Below, piece after piece: positions 1 to 12,429 of a stretch of 64,000 nt of DNA. A model generated the notes under the pieces. It was not told where the DNA came from, did no database searches, and worked only from the letters and a program-made list of their open reading frames with translations. The stretch is from Rana temporaria (lineage: Eukaryota; Chordata; Amphibia; Anura; Ranidae). The position numbers and the translations under genes are program-made. Position 1 is the first letter of the stretch. Every line of letters begins with the position of its first letter. The stretch lies in contig NC_053495.1 in NCBI RefSeq assembly GCF_905171775.1, forward strand, positions 111,613,764-111,677,763, written 5' to 3'.

Positions 1-880
<880 letters not shown>

Positions 881-898
<18 letters not shown>

Positions 899-961
899 CA
901 GAGGGACAGAGAGAGAGAGACAGAGGGACAGAGAGAGAGAGAGAGAGAGAGACAGAGGGAC

Positions 962-1010
<49 letters not shown>

Positions 1011-1026
1011 CAGAGGGACAGAGAGA

Positions 1027-1081
<55 letters not shown>

Positions 1082-1195
1082 GGACAGAGAGAGAGAGAGA
1101 GAGAGACAGAGGGACAGAGAGAGAGAGACAGACAGACACAGACAGAGAGAGAGAGAGAGACTGAGGGACAGAGAGAGAGACACAGATATAAGAGA
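881..1195. repeat. (GA)n / (GACAGAGG)n microsatellite
   Basis: Continuous purine-rich GAGA tract with embedded GACAGAGGGACAGA variants, directly adjoining the GATA array. Together the two arrays make about 1.2 kb of simple sequence. Confidence 0.95.
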
Positions 1196-1790
1196 CTTGT
1201 AAAGCATGGCTGTAGGTCGCAGAGCAGGGAGCCCTCCCTCACACACAGAATGTAATGAAGGCTCCTGCACAGATCGGGTGAAGCATGGCCCCCCCCCCCC
1301 TCCACTCTCCACACTCGATCACAGGCTGACAATACATCCAGCACAAGGTGCTTCTGTATGTGGATGGAGTGGACACTGGACAGACACTGGGTTAAAAGAA
1401 TAAAGAATATTTTACTTACCTCCGTGTCCTGGAGCCAGAGAACTGAAACTGAAAGTGACACAGCCGCCCACCCGGGAAAAGCACTGCTCATTTCCTAGCA
1501 GTGCAGAAGGAACCAATGTGAGGGGCTGGAAAGACACAGGACCGATGTGATTGGCTGGAGTGGCGTCCTACACAGCGCCACAGAGCTTAAAAAAAACTTG
1601 CAAATCAAAACGTCTTGCTGCAGCATTGGCAGGACGTTTCAATGATGCCTATGCCTTAATATCGCACTGTTCCCGGCGCCCAGTGCCCGCCCCGAACACT
1701 TAAAGGACCTTTTTTTTCTTAAAGGGCCAAAAAAAAAAAAAAAATTTTGCATTTTTGTTTTCATTTTCTTTTGTTAGTGGCTTTGGGGTA
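1196..1790. other. No gene recognised; anonymous sequence
   Basis: Mixed-composition DNA with a C run near 1290 and an A run near 1730. Short open frames exist, but they have no recognisable domain or splice context. It probably includes the interior of the hAT-like element whose end lies at 1836. Confidence 0.5.
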
Positions 1791-1836
1791 GGGGGGCGGC
1801 GCCCAGGCGCCCCCTATGGACGGGCCGCCACTGCAT
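1791..1836. mobile_element. End of a hAT-like repeat
   Basis: A GC-rich end reading outward to GGGCCGCCACTGC. It resembles, in inverse orientation, the end at 61041 (CAGTGGCAGTGCGTCCATAA followed by GGGCGC...GGCGCCGCCCCC). CAGTGGC-type termini are usual for hAT elements. The opposite end is not identified in this window. Confidence 0.5.
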
Positions 1837-1918
1837 GCGATATTGCACAGCACACTAGTATGAACTGTGCCTTAAGGGGGGATCTTATGTAAAGTGGTGT
1901 TCTGAGAACCCTGATTTG

Positions 1919-2190
1919 GGCCAGGTTCACACTAGTGTGCTATCGCATGTGATTCGCACTGCAGTGCAAATCACATGCAATGTCTTTGCAATGCAATTTC
2001 AGCCATACAGATACTATGGCTGATATTGCATCGCATTTGGACCAAACACGCACAGGACACTTTTTTTGGTCCGCACCGGAATCGGCTTGCATGGGTGTTC
2101 ACACCTATGTGATCCGATTCATGTCCGAACTGTCAGTTTGCAGTGCGATATGCGAGCTGAAATGCGGGCGTCGTTAATGTAGTATGACAC
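1919..2190. mobile_element. MITE of the 'GGTTCACAC' family, copy 1
   Basis: Palindromic-type repeat related by eye to 20007-20397. Shared landmarks are GTTCACAC at the start, ATCACATGCAATGTCT, CTTTTTTTGGTC and GATCCGATTC. It has no coding capacity. The right terminal repeat is less clear than in the second copy. Confidence 0.65.
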
Positions 2191-2890
2191 TCCGCAATCA
2201 AGCAATAATATAAAACAGTCAATAAGTTCCTAGAGAAAGTGAATAGCTCTATGCCTCTCAATGTTTGCCCACAATAAGCCCCATGACTTCCTAGCAGCTA
2301 CTAAAAAGCCTCCCTCCTATTTGTGAGCTCTGCTGTCTTTAATAGTCTGGTTTAGGGGGAAGTACCTGCCCTCCCAAATTAACCCCTTATTAGCCATGTT
2401 CCAGGCTGACTCCACAACTGTTATAAGCATCTAATTATTTTTGTGACAGTGCCCCACAGAGACCAATTATGAATGTCATTAATATCAGAATGTGATAGTA
2501 AGCAGACCCCAATCTAACATGTTGGGAGACATGTCTCATTCTCTAACCACTGAACAATTTGTGTGAGCACTAGAGATAAGCAAACCTGTCAGGATTCACT
2601 TTGAGCCAGGTGGGAACTCAGAACCCTGAGCTTCGTGCCAAACCCCAGTGAAGTCTAAAGGGAGAGAAAATACCTGTTCTTCTGGCCTGTTTCAGGATTT
2701 TGTTGGAAAAAACATGGGTAGCTGGGCACTGAACTGAAGCAGATGTACCAATGGAAAGCTAACAAAAAAAATTCTCTCAGCAGAGAGCAGTTTTTTTTCA
2801 CGTGTCACAAATGGCAACATTAAAAATACACACATTTAAAAAACATGCCTTGGAGGTGTCTTAAATTACTGGGAGGCAGGATAGAGGGTG
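2191..2890. other. No feature recognised
   Basis: AT-balanced, intron-like or intergenic sequence. I see no convincing open frame, splice pair or terminal repeat. Confidence 0.5.
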
Positions 2891-3302
2891 ATCTTACTCA
2901 CCCCAGGAAAGGAGGCACATGCTGTCTGCTTCTTTCACTTCTCCCCGAGTGTGTGGGCGTGGCATACACAGAAGCAGAGGGGCGGGAGGAGGAGGAGCAG
3001 GCCATCTGAGTGGAGACTGGAGAGCAGAGAGCGGAACTGTTCCTGTCGGCTCTGAGGCTGATCTGTGTGTGAGAGAGACACACAGCTCAGCCCTTCCGCC
3101 GGAGAAGATACAGGCATCGCCGCCGCACAGCAGTAGGTGAGCGGCGGCCGCAGGCCTGTGTTAGCCCTGTCCAGGCCGCGGTCGCCGCTTACCTCCTGCT
3201 GTGCGGCATGGATATCAACAAGCCACAGAGCGGGAGGCCCCGGCCCAAGCCATAGCAGCCCACCGGGCATATGCCCGGTCTGCCCTATGGCCAGTCCGGG
3301 CC
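2891..3302. mobile_element. GC-rich hAT-like element end with internal hairpin
   Basis: CpG-rich block containing GC-box-like GGGGCGGG. It ends in an outward reading GGCCAGTCCGGGCCTG, whose reverse complement CAGGCCCGGACTGGCC looks like a hAT terminus. An imperfect inverted repeat lies at 3118-3212: arms share GCCGCACAGCAG and GGCCTG, separated by about 13 bp. The element abuts the Harbinger transposase remnant, so it may have inserted into it. The left end is not found. A CpG-rich host promoter is the alternative, but no transcript structure supports it. Confidence 0.4.
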
Positions 3303-3549
3303 TGCTGCACACATACATACCCGTGGAGTGGTGGAACGCACCTTTGGCCTCCTGTAGTCCCGTTTCCGATGCCTGGATAAGTCTGGGGGGACCCTGTTGT
3401 ATTCCCCAAACTTTGTGTGCCAGATCATCGGGGCATGTTGCATGCTGCACAACTTTGCAGTGAGAAGGGGCCTGGAGATTGACATACGTGATGACCTGAC
3501 CCCCGAACCAGACAGTCCCCCCCCCAACCAACTCTACCCGGTCTGCTGA
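3303..3549 (+). pseudogene. Harbinger (PIF) transposase, C-terminal remnant
   Basis: One frame reads the hallmark C-terminal part of a PIF/Harbinger DDE transposase: a VVERTFGLL segment, then SRFRCLD, then ACCMLHNFAV, which matches the usual E-R-F-G...R-F-R...LHN layout containing the final catalytic Glu. An in-frame TAG at 3355-3357 interrupts it, and it ends with TGA at 3547-3549. The upstream two thirds of the protein, with the two catalytic Asp residues, are absent; the hAT-like end at 3302 sits at the break. It is dead as a gene. A domesticated HARBI1 is unlikely because of the stop and the convergent Myb-like partner gene, which is transposon architecture. Confidence 0.8.
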
Positions 3550-4045
3550 GGGCACAGCAGCCAGGAGACGCCTCGCAGAAGGCATCTTTGCACAGTAAAC
3601 ACACACATTAAACATGGCACAATGAGAATGCATGAATGCACACCCACTGTGGTCCCTAGCACAGACACATCACATGCACATTTAATTGGATTGGACCCTA
3701 GAAAAGCACATGGTATTAGGGAGCAGTAACGCCACACCACGGCTCCAATTATGTCACTGTGCATTTCACACGGACCTGGGATCACTTCTCCTTGGTCCTG
3801 GGGATCCCTAATCCACCACAACTGAGGGCGACACCCTTTTTCACCAGGAATGTCACCCCCACATTCATACATCATTCACACACAAAAAAACAAATCAGAA
3901 TCACAAAAAAAATTCAGAAAAAAATAATAATAAAGAAAAGTACACCCAAAATATCAATGGCGGCGGCCTGAGCTATGCCTAGGCCAGCCACGGGCACGGC
4001 CCCTCAGGGGAGACTCATGGGGGGGAAGCAGGGGAAGGAGGATCC

Positions 4046-5428
4046 TCATGGGGGGGAGGCAGGGGAAGGAGGATCCTCATGGGGGGGGGAGGCAGGGGAA
4101 GGAGGAGCCTCCCCGGGTGGCTGCCTACCTGCTGGCCTGCCCTCCAAGGCCACGGCGATCCTGGTCAGGCCCAGAGTGAGGGCTGCCATATTGGCCTGGA
4201 GAGCCTGGGTGTTGTCCTGGACAGCCTGGGTCAGGGCAGTCACCTCAAGGGCCACGCCTGTTGTGGCGGCCTGCAGATCAGAAAAACAATTTATAAAAGC
4301 AACAGTATTTGTGCCCACGTCACTGACTGACTCCTTGATGGAGGCCAGGCTCTCCTCCATCTGGGCCAAAGTCCGGGTGACCTGACCCAGATGGTGTGTC
4401 TGACGGGCCTGGTCCATCTGCAGATTTGCAGGTAGGAACTCGGCCACCCCCCTGGTCTTCTGGGTGGCCTTCCTGCCTGAAGTTGAGGCTTGTGGCCTGG
4501 GAGGAGGGGAGCCCCCTGGGGGGGCAGCCCTGTTGGGGGAGGAGTGAGAGGGGTTACCCCTGATAGTGGCCTGACTGCCTCCAGCTGAGGCTTGTGGCCT
4601 GGGAGCAGGGGATCCCCCTGGGGGGGCAGCCCTGTTGGGGGAGGAGTGGGAGGGACTACCCCTGATGGTGGCCTGACTGCTGTCAGGCGCAAGAGAATCC
4701 TCATCCCAACACAGCATCACTTCTCAGGCAAGCTCCATCGGATCATCCTCAACCTCCTCCCCCTGAACCTCCTCCTGAGGTGAGGTGTGGCCACTCCCCT
4801 GCCCTGGGGACTCCGGCTTTTCTTGGGGCTCCTCAGCAGCCTGTTGTCCTGGGGGTGGTGCAGCCTGGCCTGATGGCCCAGCAACCTCCTGGCCTGATGG
4901 GCCAGCAATCTCCTGGCCATCTGTGGAGGACAAAAAACATACACAGGTTGGAGGATCCACACACGTGGCACATATTCCCTTCCCCCACTCACACATGCTA
5001 CTCACCAGATGGAAATAAAAAAAAACTTACCTGTCCTCACAGGATCATCAGATTCAAAGCCAGGCAGGCCCACCACTTGCTGGCTATGGAAGCACTGGGC
5101 CACCGCACGTTCCTCCTCAGTCCACCTTATGGTGCAAGGTGGACCTCCTCCAGTGCCCCTGGCATGGGCTGCTTGCTTGGCCATCTTCTCACGGACCAAA
5201 CTCCTCAGATCATTGATCTTCTTCTGAATCCCACTGGGGGTCCTTGTCTCCCCCCCCCCCCTCCGCATTGATCCGATCAGTAATCTCTTTCATTATTGCC
5301 CTCTTCCTGGCCGGGGTGACGTCCCGGCTGTCAGGGCCATGCAAAAATCTCCCAAATTGGGTGATCGCCCTGGCCAGCAAGTGCTTCTCTCGCACCGAGA
5401 AGTTTAATTTTCTTCTTTTCGGTGCCAT
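4046..5428 (-). pseudogene. Harbinger Myb/SANT-like second protein (NAIF1-like), broken
   Basis: The start Met at 5428 opens a basic APKRRKLNFSVREKHLL segment, the typical start of the Myb/SANT-like DNA-binding domain of the Harbinger accessory protein, which in autonomous elements helps the transposase reach the nucleus and the transposon ends. The frame shifts at a C-run near 5250-5261, then continues through KKINDLRSLVREKMAK to a GTAAGT donor (intron 4921-5030, acceptor TCCTCCACAG). Exon 2 is Gly/Pro/Gln-rich with two near-identical ATIRG...SSPNRAAPPGGSP repeats, then a helical C-terminal region; it ends at TGA 4046. An in-frame TGA at 4724-4726 also breaks it. It lies tail-to-tail with the transposase remnant. 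Confidence 0.8.
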
Positions 5429-5439
5429 CTCAACAAACA

Positions 5440-5620
5440 CCACTCAGCAACAAACAGACACTAAATTCAAACAGAACAAACAAACACAAAAACACACAGA
5501 ACAAACAGACAAAAAGACACAGAACAGACAGCCAAAAAGACACAGAACAGACAGCCAAAAAGACACAGAACAGACACACACAAAAATCAGACAGCAAAAA
5601 AACAAAAACACAAGCAGACA
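5440..5620. repeat. CAGAACAGACA-type tandem repeat in the Harbinger leader
   Basis: A-rich minisatellite with repeated CACAGAACAGACAGCC AAAAAGA units, immediately upstream of the Myb-like start codon. Related A/C-rich sequence resumes at 16678 after the LTR element, so the two halves were once contiguous. Confidence 0.8.
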
Positions 5621-6185
5621 GCTAATACTGTGGTAGAGATTTTTTAAATCCATATTTCTAAGATTTGTATGAAGAGGTATATGTCGTTCGTTTACAAGGT
5701 TTTTTATTAATGTGACTGGGACAGGTTTTTTTGTCAACAGCGTGACCCGGTGTTAAAGTTCACCAAACAAAGGGCTTTTGAACCTACGTTAGCATAAGGA
5801 TGTTATCTCAATGGGGGGGGGGGGAATCTGATAGGAATTGTCCCTAATTGAATTAAGAGAATTTCCTGCAACCTCCTGTATGAAGACCACATTTAGTTGA
5901 ACTGTGTTAATTAGATAATAATACCAGGTGTGTGTGTATATTAAGAGAGGTTACTTTCATCTTCTGTCTGATTAAGGAACACAATAGGTCTCCCTGTGTT
6001 AATTGAACATGTCCAATTATGTCCTTGTGAGATACTAAGTGGGGGAAATATGTGAGTGGGTGATCACAAGGGAAGTTGGTAGGTGTCAAGAGGAGGTTAC
6101 CGGTTGGGGGTCATTACTGAAAAGACTCATAGAGGCAACCAATCGAATCCTCGGGAACTTGAGGGAAAAGGTGTAGTCTGAGGGG

Positions 6186-6191
6186 TATAAA
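6186..6191 (+). promoter_or_regulatory. TATA box of the 5' LTR
   Basis: GGGGTATAAAGCC, about 110 bp before the CT-rich tract. The same motif stands at 15961-15966 in the other LTR. Confidence 0.7.
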
Positions 6192-6295
6192 GCCAGTCAA
6201 GTCAGCTTGACAGAGATGAGTGTATGATGTCCTAGCTTGACTGGAGGGCAGACTAAAGCATGATGGATGAGCGTACCCAGGCGTGGTGATGTAAC

Positions 6296-6356
6296 CTCTC
6301 TGTCTCCCTGTCTCTGTCTGTCTCTTTCTCTCTATCTGTGTGTCTCTCTCTCTCTC

Positions 6357-6389
<33 letters not shown>

Positions 6390-6618
6390 GTCTGTGTCTC
6401 TCTCTCTCTCTCCCTCTGTCTCTCTGTCTCTCTCTCTCTCTCTCTGTCTGTCTCTCACTCTCTCTCTCTCTCCCTCTGTCTCTCACTCTCTCTCTCCCTC
6501 TGTCTCTCTCTCTCTCTGTCTGTCTCCCTCTCTCTGTCTGTGTCTCTCTCTCTGTCTCCCTGTCTCTCTCTGTCTGTCTCTCTCTCTCTCTGTCGGTGTG
6601 TGTCTCTCTCTCTCTCCC

Positions 6619-6663
<45 letters not shown>

Positions 6664-6689
6664 CTCTCTCTCTCTCCCTCTCTCTCTAC
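6296..6689 (+). repeat. (CT)n microsatellite inside the 5' LTR
   Basis: CTCTCTGTCTGTCTC-type tract. Its partner in the 3' LTR (16073-16361) is about 100 bp shorter, which accounts for nearly all the length difference between the LTRs. Confidence 0.95.
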
Positions 6690-7000
6690 CACTTAGCATT
6701 ACTTATTGTTGAATCCTCTATAGCCATATTATCATGTATGTTGTATCAGCATTCAGCAATATCCTCTCTGTTTTAACAAGTGATATCCTTTATGTTATAG
6801 TTGTAAATATTAGAGTAATACAAGTTTCTTCTCTGTATCAATAAATGTAATACTTTTCTCTTTTTCGCAGCGCTATTCTTTGTTTTAATTTTTATATAGA
6901 CAAAAAGGTGTTTATAGCTTATTTTAATTATTTACGTGCGATATTAATATTTCTCTGATTATTAATTATGTACGTGCGTTATTAATTATTCTAAGTCAGA

Positions 7001-7018
7001 TGGTGCCCCGTGTGAAAG
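7001..7018 (+). promoter_or_regulatory. Primer binding site (putative)
   Basis: TGGTGCCCCGTGTGAAAG begins two bases after the left LTR, where a tRNA primer normally pairs; TGG matches the complement of the tRNA CCA end. I do not assign the tRNA species. Confidence 0.6.
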
Positions 7019-7204
7019 TAGGGTTTAGAGTTTGGATAGAAATGATTTCTGGTATGGTAGACAGAGCTGGGGTAAGAGTTTTTTTGTTTTAACCTGTCTG
7101 AAAGCCTAACAACAAACTAACTTTTCAGAACTTAACCTTTTCTTTTTGTCTATGCGAATGTGTTTATGAGACTGATTTTGAATAATGTAGATATATATAG
7201 AATG

Positions 7205-7600
7205 AAAGTGCGGCGTACCAATGTTAAGTATGGCTGTCGTTCCCGCGTCGAAGTTAGAGAAAGTTGCGTGGTTTGCGTGGGTCGTCCGTGAATGGGGCTG
7301 GACGTCATTTACGTTCACGTCAAAACCAATGGCGTCCTTGCGGCGTACTTTGGAGCAATGCACACTGGGAAATTCCACAGACTGCGCCTGCGCCGTTCGG
7401 CAAAAACGTCAATCACATCGGGTCACAGTAGAAAAACACGTCCCCCTGATCCAAATTTGAATTAGGCGGGCTTGCGCCGGCTGATTCGCGCTACACCGCC
7501 GCAACTTACGGAGCTAGTGCTTTGAGAATACAGCGCTTGCCCGTCTGGGTTGCAGAGGCGTAGCGTAGAGCGGATACGTTACACCTGCACAAATTTACAC
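7205..7600. mobile_element. Harbinger-type MITE fragment inside the LTR element
   Basis: Shares stretches such as TTAAGTATGGC, GTCGTTCCCGCGTC, GGACGTCATTTACGTTCACGT and GAGCAATGCACACTGGGAA with the MITEs at 41841-42554 and 42750-43456 (inverse orientation). The terminal GGGGCAGATC repeats are missing, so the ends are uncertain. Confidence 0.65.
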
Positions 7601-7964
7601 CGCTGACTGTGAATATGTTACAGTGTGCCTCTAGGCAGTTGACCCTTTGAATGAGATTAGGCCAATCTTTGTGAGTGAAACACACCTATGCTTTTGTAAA
7701 TAAACAGTGGGGCGATGGCGCCGCTATAATGATTAATATTCAATAAGGTGTGGGTGTAGTGGTTATTAAACCTATGTGACTCAGTTGGTGAACCTACACC
7801 AATAGTTGGTGTCCAAGAAACCTCCACGTTAGTAGGAGAAATAGATGAATGAATAAAGTCAGGACCCTGTGCAGGCCAGCAAAGAGAAGTGACTTGCGAT
7901 AAAAAAAAAACATTTAAAATTAGAAATAAAGCAGTTCAAATCAATATCCAGGTTGAGGCCTCTA

Positions 7965-8610
7965 GGAACTAGAGACCCCAACCTGTGTATCCAACGGGTC
8001 TCATTTTGTGAGACCTGGATCTTTTTGTTGCCCCCCGCCAGTGGTCTTTAATAATGTCAACCCCATAGAACGTGAGGCAGGATGGATCCCTATGATGTTT
8101 TTCCTCAAAATGTCTAGAGAGATTATGTTTTGGGAATCCATTACGTATGTTTTGGATGTGCTCACGTGTTCTTACACGTAAGGGTCTGGTGGTACGGCCC
8201 ACATACTGGAGTCGGCAGCGGCACTCTATGACGTAGGTCACATGGGTGCTATTACAAGTAATACGTTATTTTATCTGGAATTCTCTATTGGGTACATGGG
8301 ACTTGAATGTGGTTTTTCTCCGAGGCTGGGGTTTATTTGTTTTGCACGGTAGGCATCTCTGACATCTGTAGAATCTTTCAAGTTCTGGACAAATATTCAC
8401 TTCCCTGGGAGGATCAAGTACATTGTGGACAAGGTGTGTTCATAGTGTTGATGCTCTACGGTAAATGAATCTGGGTCGTGATGGCAATAACGCTGCTAAA
8501 GTTCTGTCCTCTTTCAAAATGGGCCAATACTTTTTGAAGATCTTTTCCAATTGTTGGTATTGGTTGCTGTATACTGTGACAAAGGCCAGATCCATGGTAG
8601 GTGCTTAATG
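7965..8610 (-). pseudogene. Penelope-like retroelement, GIY-YIG endonuclease remnant
   Basis: On the - strand a 90-codon frame (8241-7969) contains THVTYVIECRCRLQYVGRT, the GIY-YIG motif region with LQYVGRT, then RVRTREHIQNIRNG and the HWRGA segment typical of the C-terminal endonuclease of Penelope elements. Upstream, the same strand encodes a Cys-rich FYRCQRCLPC linker and a PILKEDRTLAALLPSRPRFIYRR-like stretch in more than one frame, with at least one stop between. The reverse transcriptase is missing, so this is a 5'-truncated copy. It sits inside the LTR element in antisense. Confidence 0.8.
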
Positions 8611-8692
8611 AAGCTTTTTCTTGTTGAGCAAAGCTTCCCTATCCATCTCACAAATGTTAATTTTCAGTTTCGTCAGCACCTATGCTTTTGGG

Positions 8693-8960
8693 CTGCGTTT
8701 CCACTGGTGCAACTCCAATGTCGCCTGATTCAGTGTGCGATTTTGTAATGCAGCTTTAGTGCGACTGTGGTGTGGCTTGGAATGCGTTTTTTTTTTATCC
8801 AGAAGTCGCATCAAAATGGTGCAGGTACCTTGATCGGTCGCTGCAGCATTGAGCCCCATAGATTGGAATGGGTGCTATTGAAATCAATGGGTTGCGAGTT
8901 GTAATGCGACTTTGGGTCCAAAGTCGCATGGCAAATCGCATCAGTGGAAACGGAGACTAA
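8693..8960. mobile_element. MITE with CTGCGTTTCCACTGGTGC ends
   Basis: The left end CTGCGTTTCCACTGGTGC pairs with the right end GCATCAGTGGAAACGGAG. The interior is non-coding and rich in GCGACT/AGTCGC. Confidence 0.7.
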
Positions 8961-9433
8961 AATCACACTGAATTGTCTGGATGTAGGTGAATCCATTCCT
9001 CTGTTTAAACAAATAATTGGGGATTGTAAGCGGTGTAATTGAATATAGAAACACTGGCTATATTGTAACTGGGAAAAAATCATAGTGTAATTAGGTGTTC
9101 GTCAGTTAAAATTGCCTCCTGTAGTACAAGCCATCATAGGGTCTAATCAGGCTTAACGCTTGGGAAGCCCTGTGGTACAGTAAGCATTTCTTTTAGAATA
9201 CTTTGGAAAGTCTACGGGGAGGTTGAACCGTTTGGTTTGGAAAATCTCCGGTGCTAATTTTTTGAAGGACTATAATCAGTACATGGATTGTTCTGGCAAG
9301 TAGTGAAAAAAAATCGGTAAAGGTGGACGGGGGAGGTACCCGCCGACCCAATCATGCCAAAGTGTAGCTAGCTTTGGAATAAGCGCCCTCTAAGGGTTGC
9401 GGGAACAGCTCAAGGTCCTACATTCGTAAAAAG
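8961..9433. other. LTR-element interior, no feature recognised
   Basis: Leader-like sequence between the MITE and the Gag-like start. I see no open frame of note. Confidence 0.4.
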
Positions 9434-9559
9434 ATGGGAAATCAAATCGCTTCAAAACGGAATTACCGTGGGGAACCTTACCACTTGACTCCGAGGGAAG
9501 AAATGATAGATAAATATGGACCTTGGGTTGGGAAATATATAAATGATGGGAATCGCTAG
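9434..9559 (+). pseudogene. Gag-like N-terminal remnant
   Basis: A 41-codon frame from ATG 9434 to TAG 9557-9559. It starts Met-Gly-Asn, like a myristoylated retroviral matrix protein, and has the basic, polar character expected there. Its place, about 2.4 kb after the primer site, fits a gag start displaced by inserted repeats. Downstream the reading continues only in pieces with many stops. The family is not recognised, and a chance Met-Gly start cannot be excluded. Confidence 0.35.
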
Positions 9560-12400
9560 ACTGGAAACGGTATTTTTAAGAGAAATGCGAGATGCTTGGA
9601 GCACAGGGATGGTAGGATAACAGAACTGATGAGGTGAGTATTTTTAATAGGGAATCCACATTCCCAGAGAGCCTTAAACTTGAAGTGATAAACAGAGGTT
9701 ATGGGTTTAAGTAGGATATAGAACATGTGGATCTGTGTAAGGTCTTGAGGTCATATTTGACCTAGCTAAACAGGTTTTGCGGAAATGTGTGAGATCCTTC
9801 TATTCTGTGAGAGTGTGTGACGTGTGTTCTCTGCTGCTGACAGCCCAAATTACCCCCCCTCCTTTTTTTGTTGTGATGAAGTATGACTGTCTTGCAAGAC
9901 AAAAGGGAAACTTATAAAAAATGTGTTTGTTTTAAAACTGCTCATTTTTAACCATGGTGAATACATTTTTTAGGGGGGAATTATTTGTATACCATAGAAC
10001 GAAAATCCATATGGCATTAATATGTATTATAGTAATACATATTAATGAAACGTTGAGCTCAACAATTTTTGGTATTTTAAAAGAAAGTGCACGGTTTATG
10101 TAATATATAGTAATGAATATTTGTGTTTTATATGCTAATGTCTAGTTACAGATATATAACCATTGTTTTTTTTGTTTCCAGGTTAAGAAAAAAATGTAAT
10201 GTTTATTACTAACTTTTATTTTGTGTTTAATCCCTCAGAATCGATAACTGGGTTTTCAGGACTTCAGAATAAGAGGAAATCTTTATGTTGGTCAGTCGGT
10301 CGGGTTTCACAAGGTTTAGGTTTTCATGACCATTATCTAGTTAGAACGTCTAGTGGTCAGTCCATTTGGCTATGTTTTTGGACCACTTAGTGGGGGTTAC
10401 ATGTGCTGATCCACTGAATAGCAGAACCAACTAACTGAGGTCCGCGTATTAGTTTTTTATGAAAAATTGAGTAAAACTGCAAGGGATAATTGGCACTCTA
10501 ACACATATATTAGGCTAAGTAGCGTTCAGGGGTACCACACTTAGTGGTAAAAGGGTCTTGGGGTAGTCTCCAGAGGTTGAAATGGATCAGCCATAGATCC
10601 GTGGCATATCTGTTTTCTTATTACCGAAGATCAGCCATGCTGACACGTGTAGTTCCATAGATCTAATAGATAAAATCCTGATGCTACTTTGGCTAGACTT
10701 GTGTTTTAGGACTGCTTAAACTCCCCCCCGCTGTTAAGCCTGGCTGTACATGGTTGCATTGCCTCAGGCTAAGGTATGCTAATGTCCCTAGCTATCTGTA
10801 GGCCCCCAAATGAAGTTCACAGCAGTTTCCTTTCGTGTCACCATGCGACACTTATTTTTTTTTCTCTCCTAGAGTTTTTATTTTTGTCAGTTGTGGTGGC
10901 TAGTTGTTACCAATTGCCTAATGAATAGCTGTGTGTGTCCAGGCACACTGGTCGGCTCGTGTATCCCCTACTGTTTAGTGATCCCGGCGCCTCAGTGCTA
11001 CAAGGGAATTTTCTTAGTCTATTGGTCAGCACCCGTTGCCTTAAGCTGGACACACATTATGCAATTCTTGTTTTCCAGTTTCTTTTAGATTTGCCGGCAG
11101 ACATGTAGTACGAGGGCCTGCCTGGTGGCATACGAGTTGAAAGTGCATAGGTCTGGCCTCGTATCGTATAGTTTTAGGGTTGAGTCTGGAGAAAAGGCGT
11201 GCAGGAAGATTGTATGGGGTGATACCAGCTCTTGGCTGTTCCAGGGGCCCTCACTTCCGATATATATGTGGGCATGCAGTATGTATGATTTCCGATTTGT
11301 GTATTGTAAACACTATTAGGTTTTGCAGCACCGTATCTGTTTTGGGTTATTACTGTTTAGGAGTCTATAGTAGCGCGGAGGCTCTTTCTTGATTTCATGC
11401 AGTATTCTCCTCGGTTAATATCCCTAGGTGTCCTTTCTGTCCTAGATTACTTGTGTACCTTAACTGGGGGTCTGTGACTTGCATGCCAAGAAGATCAGTG
11501 CCCCAGGGTGGCACTAGACTCCTGTCTTTCATGGGAGTCCTGTCTGAATAGTTTGTTTTGTAGGGGTGAAGGATGACATGGTCTAATTGCTGAGTTGATA
11601 GAGGAGGGAGAAAGTGTGCAGCCTCTATGAGGGATCGGGTGTACCTGGTGGCGGGGGGTTTTCAATCCGGGTGTCCAGACTATTTCCCATACTAAACAGA
11701 GGCTCAATGGCGACTGTCTTTTGGAGCGGGGGGTGGGTAGTTGGGTGCCATAATCACTGGAGAGCTGGAGATAATCAAGAACACATTGGGAGGCCCTGGG
11801 CTACATATCAGGGAAGCGTTAGGAAAATCCAACTCGTTCTATTCTCATCCCTAAGGGCAGGGAAGGAACTTTGGGCATGGACTGAACTTTGTGCATATAT
11901 CACAGTTAATTTGGGTACTATCCTACCAGACTCTACTGGAGTGGAGTTACACCCTGGAGTCCATCCTGTTCTGAGGGTTGTGAGTCCAGACAGGAATTGA
12001 AAGAAATATTGGGAATGGGTGACTAGTATGACATAAATGTATGTGGTGCAGGTACCCAGGAGACTGACACCTATGCATAATAGGGTGTCTGTTGGCCAAA
12101 CTAGAGGGTGCCAGGTGATACATCAATGGGGTGAAAACTTCCTCGTAGAGGCAGTGTCTCAAGCTTAACAGTCCTAGAAAGAAGCTTTCAGTTACTGGAC
12201 ATGGGAGAGGTACACCTAGTTGATGTCTCACCTGAGAAGTTGAATCCCTGCACAAGTAATGCCAGTAACTACACACAAGAACATGCCCTGTTAAATAAAG
12301 GGAATACACGCGGGCTAACAGGGTACAGAGTGGTTGATAAGACTATTACCCTGTATGTGCTGAGTATACACTGAATCAAGTGATTGTTAAGTGACCAGTG
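9560..12400. other. LTR-element interior, decayed, no recognisable pol
   Basis: I searched by eye for reverse transcriptase (Y-x-D-D), integrase zinc finger and protease (D-T/S-G) signatures in both strands and found none in a sustained frame. The longest frame (11614-12000, 128 codons) has no domain I can name. Pol is either deleted or unrecognisable. Confidence 0.45.
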
Positions 12401-12429
12401 GCTTTCTCAAAGAGATGTGCAGACACATC

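Larger units (their letters stand above)
5629..6998 (+). repeat. 5' LTR
   Basis: 1370 bp. TATAAA at 6186-6191 marks the end of U3. A long CT microsatellite (about 6296-6689) follows in the transcribed part, then AATAAA at 6840-6845. It differs from the 3' LTR by about six substitutions and one 8-bp indel outside the CT tract (counted by eye), so insertion was recent. Confidence 0.93.

Noticed and set aside
2935..3633. 232-codon - strand frame
   Set aside because: It is the antisense shadow of the hAT-like end and the Harbinger transposase remnant, which reads correctly on the + strand.
6267..6776. Long 'SLSLS' and 'RERERE' frames within the LTRs (also 15886-16451)
   Set aside because: Translation of the CT microsatellite in both LTRs, in both strands.
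11614..12000. 128-codon frame in the LTR element as a protease or integrase
   Set aside because: No D-T/S-G, HHCC or DDE pattern; composition is not clearly coding.
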